A stretch of 64,000 nucleotides of DNA from Edaphochlamys debaryana (Eukaryota; Chlorophyta; Chlorophyceae; Chlamydomonadales): contig JAEHOE010000068.1 in assembly GCA_016858145.1 (NCBI GenBank), positions 248,001-312,000 on the forward strand. Direction: 5' to 3'. Shown in pieces: positions 46,853-57,253 of this stretch. The position numbers and the translations under genes are program-made. The stretch's first letter is position 1. Each line of letters begins with the position of its first letter. The notes under the pieces are model-generated. The model was not told the DNA's origin and did not search any database. It was given only the letters and a program-made list of their open reading frames with translations.

Positions 46853-49326
46853 ACTGGCCAGGCTCGCTGGGCCTGGCTGGGCCTGAGTCGGCCCTTGCCA
46901 GGGCCTCGCTTGGGCCCGGCTACAGGGGTTGCGGCGGCTCGGCCTCTTTGCTGCGCAAATGGGGAGCGCAGCGCTGTGGCTGGCGGGTTGGGGACCGGTA
47001 GCGGCGGGAGAGTGCGGCCGTCCGGCCGTGGTGGGGTGCGGAGGGGCCGGGACGCGGGTGTACTGCGGGGGCAGATCGTGCTCTAGGTTTCCACCAGCGG
47101 GGTCCTGAGCGGTTGCGGGCGACATGGCCGCCACGGGTTGGTTGGGCTGAGTGGAGGGGTGGGAGAGCAGCTGAGGGGTCGTCGGCGGTGGACTCTGGTG
47201 GCGGGCAGGATGCCAGAGGGGTGCTGGCGGGAGGGATGAGGGAGAGGCTATGCGGGCGGAGCCCCCGTGTGGAACGGCAAGGGCCATCCAGCACTCCACG
47301 ACGGAGCGGTGTGCGCATGTAAGGCGGATGCAGCTGAGCATGGCTTTGCTTGGGTACTGGCGTTGCTGTTGCTGGGGTGGCCCCGTAACAGCTAGCGAGA
47401 GCGCTGAGGGATGGGGAGGAAGTGTTGTGGGCGGCAGAGCGCTGGCGGTCAGAGCCGACCGAAGGTGCGGGTGTAAATGCAAAAGCGTCACCATTTTCAG
47501 TGACGAGCTGCCGGCGATAGCAGCGAACAGCGCGGAAGCCAACATTCAGGGAGGGGATCCTCCAGGGCGTAGCCTCCATGCAGTGCACTAGCAGCAAGGC
47601 CATCTAGCAGTACACGGAGCGGTACGCGCGGATGATGTTGAGTGGGGATACGGCTGCACGGTTTTACTGTGCCAATGAGAGGATGAAGGCGGGTCGAGGG
47701 CCGTGCGGCTGCTGCGTTGCGGAAAGGCGCGGGAGAGCCGGGCCACCCACACCTTGTCCATGAGCGTTGATGCTCCAGACTACAGTCGTGCTTGTCGGCC
47801 GTTCTCTTGAGCGGGGGCGGGTGGGTGTCGTGAGGAGCGTGTTACGGGTTGTTGGCCTCTCGTGGTGGCCGGGGAAAGGCTGGTGAGGCTGGCGTCTCTT
47901 AGACTGACAGGCACACGTGCCACATGCCACCCCGGCAGCGCGGCCCAGCATCGGGGCGCCGCCACACGTGGCCAACGTGGTCCCCGAGGGTTCCCGGGCT
48001 GGAGGTTATTATAGACAACGGGGCGTAGTGCCGCGGTTCCCGGGCTGGAGGTGACGGAGAGGATGAAGTGCAGTACGGTACGTGAAGTACAGAGGTAGGA
48101 GGGTTGACACTGGCCAAGCGTCACCACATCAGTCCTCCGTGGTTTCAGCGGAACAACAGCCGGAGAACTTCGTCTGGGAAGACCGGCCACATGAATCACC
48201 GCATGAAGTACAGGAGCTGGGGTCAGCAGCAGGTTCGCGGGCATAGCAGTCGGGCGGTCGCGCGCACGCACGCGTAGGAACCGGGAGCACACACACACCG
48301 GCGCAGCGCGACACGAAGAAGCATTGAAACCTTCTACGGGCAGGCAAGCGCAGGAGAAGTGTGGGTGACGAGAGAAATTAGCGTCACCCTGAGGGGCACA
48401 GGTGCGCAGTAGTACTGCAGACGGACCGTCGGGTGATGCGACCAGAGGCAGAAACGGTCTGCAGTTCCTTGCCTCTGCAAACGTGCACAACGTGCTATCC
48501 GTAGTGTTGTAGGCCTTACCCCTTCGCCCCTTCGGCACATCTTTGACGCGCATGATGGCCTCCGGCGGCAACGCTGCTCGTCGTCGCGGCTAGTGCATGG
48601 CATGCAACATAAGAATTATGACTGAATTCAATCAACAGTTTGACTTCTGCATAACCTGGGTTCCAGGAGGGCGTCGTCATTCGTTCCCGAGTTCGTTCCC
48701 GAGCGAGTTCGCGTTCGCGGGCCGTTCGCCCCATCGCATCGCTCCGGCTATCGTAGGCGCATCGCGTGTGTTCTCCGTCTAAACAACGTGTCCACCGCCG
48801 CAAGAACAATCAAGTCGCTTGCTTGGTAAGCAGCCCAGCCCAGGACTCTTCACCGCGCTTCGCTCGCCTGGCCTCGACTCGACTCACCTCCGCCAGGCTG
48901 AACACTTACTCCACTCAACTGGATATCTATAGGACGCGGCTGCTCGCGAGAACCAGGAGCTTACACTTTCTCAGGCGTAAGGGCGCTTGGCTAGGCAGGC
49001 ATCGACTGCGCTCAGCGTGCCTCAAGGTCCCGCGGCCTGGGCGCTGTGGCGCTCCTACGTACACCAGAGTCACAGTCATCACAGCCCCCTAGTTGAGGCT
49101 AGCTCCGCCCAGGTACGGTCGTGGCGAGCCCGGCGCGCTGCGCCGACTGAGAAGACATAGCGTCCCAGGAAGCCGCGCGACAGCCATTCGCGTACAGCTC
49201 ATCAACTGCTACTGCAATTGGCGCGCCGCAGGGCTTCGGTGCAAGGAAGCTCCGCGACGTCCGCGGCATCCTAAAATCCCGTTGCGACTGCGAGCTCTGA
49301 CCTAAAGAGGCGCAGCCCTGCCTGCT
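46853..49326. other. Intergenic region downstream of SART1
   Basis: Holds the SART1 3' UTR with candidate TGTAA signals at 47318-47322 and 47472-47476, a 17-bp direct repeat (gttcccgggctggaggt at 47990-48006 and 48036-48052), and, towards the end, the promoter and 5' UTR of the gene at 49327. A 263-residue open frame on the minus strand (47780-48571) has mixed composition, no recognisable domain and no splice partners, so it is not called as a gene. Confidence 0.5.
47318..47322 (+). terminator. Candidate TGTAA polyadenylation signal for SART1
   Basis: TGTAA 466 bp past the SART1 stop; a second TGTAA follows at 47472-47476. Chosen by motif and distance only. Confidence 0.35.
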
Positions 49327-51211
49327 ATGGCCCCGGAGCCTGCACTAGAGGACTATCAAGCTTACATGAACGACTACAAGCCACCTCCTCCCGGGCCGCC
49401 TTGCATCCCCCGGCCGACACGGCAGAGCTCCGGCGGCTTCGGTGTTTGGCACGCGGCCTCGCCAGTCAGCGACGCGATGCCCAACAGTCAGCACAGCTTC
49501 AGCGCTAGCCCCCAGCTCAGCAGCGGCTACCCCGATAACCTCAGTGACACTGACGGCGCCGGCCAGGGCCAGGTCGCGCAGGGCCCGGGCCACTACCAGC
49601 ACCCTGCGGTGCCGTCTCGCAGAAACCGGGCCGAGCCGCAGCCACAGCGCTGGGCCAAGAGCGAGCGGCCTTCTTGGCAAGCTCCCTCCGGCTCGAGCTT
49701 TGCTGCAGCGGGAGCGGCCTATCCGGACGTCAGCAGGATGGCCCCGGCGCGGTCCGCCGCTGCCTCCCACTGGGCCCCGCCGCCGCAGGCCCCGGCTCCG
49801 CGCCCTTCGTACCAGGACCGCCCTCCTGCTTCGTACGACATGGACGATTACGAGGCTGAGATTTCGGCGGCCAGCATGGCACCCCATGTTTCGCGCCAAG
49901 CCTCGAGGGCGCCGTACGGCCAGCCTGATGACGCGTCATGCTCCCCCAGCCTGGGCCTTCCGGACGCTGTGGCGGGAAACGTCAACGCGCGGGACCCCGC
50001 CTGGCGCTACGCCATCTTCCGCCCCGCCATCCCGCCGCCGCCCGCCTCGGGCCCGGGCGGGCCCGGCCCATCCCCATGGGAGCGTGCCCGCCAGGCGCTC
50101 CTCTCCCCGCAGGCCCCGCCGCCCGCCGACTCCGACCCGCAACAGCAGGTCTCGGCGTCGCCCTTCAGCCGTACGGCGTCCGAGTCGGATGCCGTACAGG
50201 CGCACGCCGGGCGGCGCCGGTCGTACAGTACGATGCTGCTGTGCAGGTCCCAGTCCGACCGGACTGGCGGCGCTTCGGTTGCGGACCCCAAGCTTGCCGC
50301 GGCTATGGCCCTGGCCCGGCGGCTGCCGCCCTGGCGCCCGGAGTCGGCCTTTGACTGGCAGCTGCCCCTGCCCCAAGACGACGATGACGAGGAGGCCGGG
50401 GACCGGGAGTGGCAGCGGGCAGAGGAGGAGGGGCAGGGCAGCGAGGACCCCGACAACGGCCGGCCGTGCGTGCGGCGGCGTCTGACGGCCACGGCTCTGG
50501 AGGCATGGCTTGCGCGGTACAGCGGGGTGAGTAGTTGCAATGGGGTTACAGGAGTTAAGGATTCGGGCAGCCCTGGTCCCCAGACGAAACCCGGGGACGC
50601 ATGCAGGCTGCTTATTCCCTCTCGTCTGCACATGGACCCACATGTAGCCCTGACCACCCTCGCCCCTGACCCTTGTTTGCCCTTGACCCTGCCCTGCCCC
50701 GCCCGCCCCCGCCCCGCAGAGCGCCTGGGAGTCCCGCCGCGCCGCCCCCGTCACACTCACCCTCGCCGACCTGCGCCGCCGCCCGCCGCCGCCCACACCG
50801 GAGCGCCACCGCGCCGCCCCTCCGGCGGCCTCGGCCGCCGCCGCCCACGCCCGGGGCTTTCCGTCGGGTGCCCCTGGGGCCGGCGACCCGCGAGGCTCGA
50901 CCCGAACACCGCCCCCCATGGGAACGCCGCCGAGGCGCACGCCCCCGCCGCGGATGCCCGCACAGCCTGACGTGCTCTCGGCGCTGAGGGGCAGCGACAG
51001 CGGCGGCTACAGCGACGGCGGCAACTGGCGGCAGGGCTCTCCGGCCTACGAGTCTGAGCCTCAGGCCCAGGCCCAGGCCCGGGCCCAGCCGTACGTCCAG
51101 GCCCAGGCCCAGGCCACCCGCATCCGCGGCGCCATCATGCGACGGGAGCTCCTTTTGCGGGACGTTGAGAAGCAGCTGCAGCTGCCGGGAAACCTCGCCG
51201 CCAGGGTGTGA
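49327..51211 (+). CDS. Pro/Ser-rich protein with SAFDW motif, family unknown
   Basis: Two exons, 49327-50526 and 50720-51211, join in phase 0 to give 563 residues. Most of the protein is disordered-looking: Pro, Ser, Ala and Gln rich, with an acidic patch (DDDDEEAGDREW) and a QAQAQARAQ stretch near the end. Two parts look conserved. One is LPPWRPESAFDW (about 333-344) followed by an amphipathic LEAWLARYSG at the exon junction. The other is a basic C-terminal helix, RIRGAIMRRELLLRDVEKQL. The same SAFDW motif and an intron at the equivalent place occur in the Gln-rich gene at 60049-62073, so the two are probably one family. Composition suggests a nuclear regulatory protein, but no DNA-binding domain is visible. 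The start at 49327 is the first ATG of the open exon. Confidence 0.75.
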
Positions 51212-53261
51212 GTTGCGTGCCTTGTCTTCGTACGATTCTCTATGCGCGAGAGAGGTCGGAACAGGTGGAACCACAGGGGCGGGGTACGGGGCGGGGCGGC
51301 AGCAGCCGGTTACGCGCGGGCCTGTGGCCCTGTAGCACTTGCTCTAACGGATGCGGGGAGTTGCGTTGAAGGGCTGCTGGGCTCCTTCCGGTGTAGTGAG
51401 ATCCTGTGGGAGCGATGACATGCATGTACGGCGCGTGAGACGGCGTGAGACAGAGTGTGACCATGGGGGGGAAGGACGAAGTTACTGCATGCATGGGGGC
51501 TTGTACTGAATGTGCATGCGTGCCAGGAGATGCAGGGGAGGCCACATACGGGCCCCTGCTGTCACTCCGGGGGGTGTTGGGAGGCGCCCGCTGTATGTAC
51601 TGAAGCATCGATTTCAGGCTAGCAGTAGCCTGTCTGTACCGGCCTACATACATCCGTCTCTGCGTGTTAGATTTACCTCATACTCTGGTCTGAGCTGAGC
51701 AAGGTCCGCAGCTTCTTGCAAGAAAGAGCTCGGCTACGCTCGGTGTAAGGGTGACTTCCGCGGGGGTGGGGCGAGCGTGCAATGTTCGGCAACACGGGGC
51801 AGTTTGGCGGAAACGGGTTTGGGGACGCTTTGGAGCGCCACGAAAACGATGAGAGCGCAGCTGCAGGTGATTGCTAGCAGGTTATTATTTGCCCTTGTGC
51901 CCTTTAGTCATGTATGCTCGAATGACATGGTGGTGTACCTGTGGGAGTGCGTGCGTGATGAGGACGGGGAGGGCGGGGAGAACACTGCTGAGGCGCCTCC
52001 GGTAGCCAGCGTGACACAACTGAAACCAACGCCAACGGCGATAGAAACCATATGTCCGGACGCAAATGAGGATGGAACGAGGCGGAACAGTGAGAACGGT
52101 CGAAGCCACCACTGAGAGGTGGACGCTAAGGGGTGCGTGTGTTCAAGGCTGGCATGGAAGCATACTTTGTTTACACCCTTTACTCAAGTCCTGGGATAAA
52201 GCTTTGTCGACTGGAGCGCGCCGGGCTGCAAGCAGCCCGGCGATTTACGTGGGGACACTGCATACCGGTACGGCGCTGTCGTACTTGTGGTTGCATGCGC
52301 ACGGGGCTGTAGCTCTCTCGGGGGCCCCATGGGCGGGGATGGAGGGGAGTAAGGGGAGAGGAGGGGGTGTGCTACGACGGAGGCGCGTCTGCTCAGCGGG
52401 CTTCTAAACAGTGCTGCAGTACTACCTACGGCGTGGCGTACCGCACGCTGGTGTACGGCATCGCTTCATCCTGCCCACCATTTCCCCATGCGCCTTGCTG
52501 GCACTACCAATTCACTACTCCCATGGTAGACACTGCAATACGTGATACTTGGTCCGCATAGTCCTCACATGTTTCTGTTTGACGGGGGGCCGTGCATGGC
52601 ATGATGTGGGGACAATCGCGTGCGTGGCATCTGCGCTCTGGAGGGGGTGTCTTCTGGGCAGTTTTGAGGAGGCCGGCAATCTGGTTATTTATTTGTCAAG
52701 ACGGGCGGAAGGCGGGAGGTGGGTGACAAGGGCCAGGGGAATCCATGTGACAGCGGCACCGTGGGCTGCTAGGGCAAAGCCGCCCCGCGTCTCAAAAGGT
52801 CGTCCATTGGGGCCTGCCGGTTGGTAGCTGCGGTTGGACTGGACAGCTGTACACCTGGGTAAAGTTGCGTGGTGGGTGGAGTGTCGAGCACCGCTATGCT
52901 GGCCTCCCCCAGCCGTCGGTGTTCGTTGTCGTGGATCCTGCATTGGCGCTTCAGGCTTTGGCAGCCGCATGTATACTTATTTATGCCAAGTAACGGTCTG
53001 CTGTCTAGCCAACATGCATGCGCCGCGCGTGCAGTTGCTAGGCTAGATCCGATCACCGCCTTCAGTTGTTTCAAAATGCGCGGACCCCTGTTCGTGTAAG
53101 GCTCGGCGATGGAGGTGTCACCGTACGAGACCCCCACACATCCTGCACATCGTGTTGCCGCACGGTTCCACTTTGGTGTTGTACGCCAGGGGTGTTGAGG
53201 GCTGCTGCCGATGCCATGGTCGGTGGCTTTGCTCATCACGCCTCATCCAGCACTTCTCCAG
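51212..53261. other. Intergenic region without a supported gene
   Basis: Contains the 3' UTR of the preceding gene, with a candidate TGTAA at 51744-51748. I see no exon chain, recognisable protein or RNA gene in the rest. It ends at the left boundary of the 4-kb duplication. Confidence 0.5.
51744..51748 (+). terminator. Candidate TGTAA polyadenylation signal for the SAFDW gene
   Basis: TGTAA 533 bp past the stop codon at 51211, in a typical 3' UTR distance range. Confidence 0.35.
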
Positions 53262-56062
53262 ATCATTCTCCATATCATTCCACCCTCAATCGGTAAGCTC
53301 CTTTATATGTCGGGTGCACTCGGCAGCATCCGGCATCATTCATCACATCCGTCACAGCCCTTCATCAGCAGAGCCCGGCCTGCCTGCCCCTTCCGCCAGC
53401 CCCATGCAGCGCTGCCTCAGCGCCGCACGGAACCGCAATGACGGGTCCACAGGCACCCCCAACTCCATCCACCAGCATGTACCCGGTGCTGCGCTACATG
53501 ACACGGCTTTAAGCCCGCTCGGCCCCACCTGCCCGCCTCTTCAATGCACAATGCACGATGTATGCCTGTCCTACCCTGCTGCCTGTCTCATGCGAGGCCC
53601 TGTGACTCAATCCGCCGCCCCATTGCCCGGCTCTGGGACGTGCCTACGGCCCCGCTGCTTGCTGCGCCTGGCTGCCATGCGCCTTTGGGCTTCCACGTAA
53701 AGCGCAACGAGTCCATGTTTTGCTCCCGGGTCCCAGTCGTCTTCGGAGTACCGGTAAGTGCCCTGGCCCTCGTTCAGTTCGCTTCGGCTGAGCGCCCTTC
53801 ACGTACAGGCCTGCACAAGTTTGAGAGAGAGCCCCGGGCCCCCGGCCGATACAACTGTGTGCAAGTGAGGTCGTGAGGGGGCGGGACATATAATAAGACC
53901 AAGACCCCTGGCAGGCGACCGTGGGGCGTCGCTCGGTCCCTACTGATGGCCGCAGAAGCTTTGGACCAGAGCATTACAAGAAGCGGAAGCCCCACGGCAC
54001 ACACACACCAGAAGGGTCCGCCCTTTCCAGCGAGGGTCTCGCTTTCTGCTGCTTGGGGTCCACTTTACTCGCTACTAGTGTAGGGCCAGCACACATATCA
54101 AAAGGCTGCTCTGCAATGTCTGCATTGCCAGTGCCTGATGCCCACCTGGTGGCAGCAGAGCCCTGCAACAGCCCGCTAAGGCCCATCACCCCCAAAGACC
54201 CTGCATCGCACCAGGTGCACCTATACTGAGCCCTCGCGTCCCGCCCACCATCGCAGCCGTCGGCCGCTGAGCAACGTCGCCCATGCGCCCCTCTCGCATC
54301 ACCACAAGCTTTGCTGATTGCAAATCCCTCGGATAGCGTCCAGAGGGCCGTTGTGCCCAGTTGCATTGACCCCAACCTCTCGCCCTCCTGCCCGTCCCAA
54401 TCCACGGCGCCAAGGCCACTTCGTGCGGCTAACCCTCGGTACGCCCCCCCCTGGACCGCAAGCCGGTGCATGATGAACCGGGGGTGATGCCGTCGCGGCC
54501 GTCATTTGCAGTCCTTTGCGGATGAGTGACGACAAGCCAACCAATAGCCCGCCCGCAGCCCGCACAGGCCGTTTCATACACGCATTGTTGCCTTTGACAG
54601 TATTACGCCAAAGGCCCCAAGCCACGATGTACTTCAGATCCTGGGCCCGCATAAACCCCTTCTGTACCCGCCCAGCCCAAACACCCAGGCAACACCATCA
54701 ACCCAGCAACCACCGCGCTTCCGGGGTGCTTCGGCTACCAACTTATCTGTGACGGTCCCAGAGCAGGAGATAGCGCACACCGCGTGCGGCATCACCGCGT
54801 CTCGTCTTTGTAGATTTGGAAAGGCTTAACACGCCGCCCGTTTGGGACTGACGCGCGCACACCAGTCACCAGTGCCATGTCCATGCACGTGCATTTGCTG
54901 GGCACTGGAGGCCCGTGCGTCTGCTTTGGAAAGGCCTCCAGGAGGCGAGTGTACGAAGGAGTGATGCACACCCAAAACAAACCGCTACCATAAGCCACCA
55001 CCACCGTGCTACCGTACCGTGCTATCAAAACAGCTACCAACAAAAGCCGTCACTTCGTCTGGGAAGAACCTCGCCCCAAACCAGCAAGGATCCGTCAGGT
55101 GATGCGTTGCATGCTTGCAACCCCATCCAATCCTCCCCTTCCCAAAGCCCATAAACCTCCATGTGGTTGCCTTCACAGACCGTCGGTGAAACGGGACCGC
55201 AGGCCGCACACCTCCATTCTCAGTCACATCACAAGGGAGCACCTTATAACAGCAGCAGGCAAACCACAGCACCGCTCCGGAGCATGCCGACTAGCCCACC
55301 GGGCCGCTGCACCGTAAACGACGCAGCCCTTGCCACCTCCAGGGTCCACGCCATAGCCGTTGGAGACCTGGCCAGCGCAACTGTTGGCGCGTTTAGTGCA
55401 CGCACATTCAAAGGCAGAAGACTTCAAGGCTTATGATTAGCTCAGCCACAGCAGGGTCCGATCGCCGCAAAATCGCTGTTGCGAGCACAGCGTGTTAGTG
55501 CTGGTGAATGCGGTACGACTATCAAGGAGGCCGCAATGGCCTCGAAGCAGGTCGATCATCAATACGGCAGCATATGAGGGCCCCAATCCGCGATGTTGCA
55601 GGGCTGTGCGCCGCTGCGGTGGGCATCCAACCTGAGCCTGCCGCGTCAGACCTCGCCGGCCTACGCGCCGAGCGCACGCGACGCGTCAGGCCCCCGTCCG
55701 ATGCTGCCTGCCCGACACACAATTCAAAGCACAGTCCGCAATGCTGCGTCTGCAGAGCCGCAATACGTGGCGTGGGCTGCCTGAAGTGAATAGATGCAAG
55801 CCCAAACGCGCAGAGCCGTGCCAGGCTGGCAACTCGACCGCAGCAACCCGGACAGCCCGGCGAGGGCCCCACGGTACTCACGGAACGCCGAAACGACACG
55901 GCACCGCACTAAGCCGCCCCTCATCTAGCCCCCCCCCCCCCCCCAGTAAACAGAAATGCAGTCTAGGCCGCTCCAATGCACCATCCGACGCAGACGGACC
56001 GCCCTCGGCCTTGACGCCGCTAAACCCGCAAGAATGACTCCCGGTTTGATGGTATTTAATTT
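53262..56062. other. 3' flank of the Gln-rich gene (duplicated), no supported gene
   Basis: No coherent gene is visible. The interval includes a run of 16 C (55929-55944) and the 3' UTR of the minus-strand Gln-rich gene. It recurs at 57242-60048. Confidence 0.45.
55929..55944. repeat. Poly(C)16 run
   Basis: Sixteen consecutive C in the 3' flank of the Gln-rich gene. The copy at 59915-59930 has the same length. Confidence 0.9.
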
Positions 56063-57253
56063 CTATCGCCGCGGCCGACGCGTGGCCTCAAGCAGTGCTG
56101 CCCGCGCCCGCGCATCGTCCTGCAGCCGCATCAGCTCCCGCTCCCGCTCCCGCTGCTGCTCCTGCTGCTGCTGCGGCGGCGGCAGCTGGGCTGCGAGCAG
56201 CTGGCTCTGCATTAGGGCGGACTGCTGCTGCTGCTGCCGAAGAGCCTGCTGCAGCTGCTGTTGTTGCTGCTGCTGCCTCAAGAGCATGAGCTGCTGCAGC
56301 TGCTGCTGCTGCAGCGCCTGCTGCGGCGTTGCGTGCTGGAGCAGCGGCAGCCCCTGCGGCGGCACCGGGGGCTGCATGGCCAGGTCGAAGGAGCGCTTCT
56401 GACCCGCCAACGGCCCTACAGGGCCCAGCTGCAACTGCAGCTGCGGGCTGAGGCCCGCGGAGCCCAGCGACGCCGCCAGGCCGCCAAGGCCCCCCGCTGC
56501 CGTAAGCGCCGGTACCCCGCCGAGCCCTAGCCCAGTCGCCTGCAGGCTCGGGCCGCCGCCAAGCCCTGCCCCACCCAACTGGCCCAGGGCTGTCACGGGC
56601 CTCGCTGTGAGAGACGCGAGGTTGGCACTGGGCAGGGAAGGCATGGGGCCGGCGGCCTCAGCCCCATGCAGTGGGCCCATGGACGGCCGGAGGCTGGCCA
56701 GCCCGTGCGCTGGGAGGCTGGTTGGGCCCCCGCAGCCCATAAGCGTCGCGCCGTCGCCGAGTCCCGCCGGAGGAAGGCCCAGCGGACTCTGCCGGACTTG
56801 CGGCCCGGAGCCGAATGAAAGCGGCCACCCCGACTGCAGAGTCTGGAGCGGGCCCGGGCCCAGGCCGCCGCTGCCGCCGCCGCCGCACAGGGGCAGGGGT
56901 GACGGGGTCGGCGGCGGCAGCGGAGGCGACGGCTGGGACCTGCCGGCGGTGCCGCTGCCGCTACCGCCGAGGCTGCCGCTGCCGCCGAGGCTGCCGCTGC
57001 CGCTGAGCGACAGCCCGGGGGTCCATGACCGCTGGCAGGGGGCCTGCTGGAGCCCGGCTAGCGGCACGGAGGACCCCGGGGGAGCGAGCGGCGGTGCCAG
57101 CGCGGCCGCGCCGGCGAATGTGCGCCGGCTCATCTGGTCGGCTGATCCCGTCGAGGGGGTGCCGAGGGCGGAGAGCTGGTGGCCAGGTACCTGGTCGGTA
57201 GCGCCTGCTGCTGAGGCCGATGGACATTCATTGCCATGGACATCATTCTCCAT
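56063..57253 (-). pseudogene. Truncated Gln-rich gene with a new start codon made by the duplication junction
   Basis: The minus-strand open frame matches residues encoded by exon 2 of the complete gene (60049-61305), but the first 94 bp of that exon and all of exon 1 are absent because the tandem junction falls at 57225. The junction sequence happens to supply an in-frame ATG at 57251-57253 (MENDVHGNEC joined to PSASAAGATD..), so a 396-residue N-terminally truncated protein could be translated if the locus is transcribed. The acidic N-terminal half with the SAFDW motif is missing. No promoter is recognisable. Confidence 0.8.
57226..57241. other. 16-bp filler at the 4-kb duplication junction
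   Basis: attcattgccatggac lies between the end of unit 1 and the start of unit 2 and belongs to neither. With its flanks it creates an 8-bp direct repeat, atggacat, at 57220-57227 and 57236-57243. Confidence 0.8.

Larger units (their letters stand above)
53262..57225. repeat. 4-kb tandem duplication, unit 1
   Basis: Repeated head-to-tail by 57242-61211. It covers the 3' flank and most of exon 2 of the Gln-rich gene. By inspection the two units differ only by a 6-bp insertion in unit 2 (58711-58716, atccct). Confidence 0.95.

Noticed and set aside
47780..48571. A 263-residue minus-strand open frame downstream of SART1
   Set aside because: No domain, no plausible splice partners and unremarkable composition; open frames of this length are expected by chance in DNA this GC-rich.
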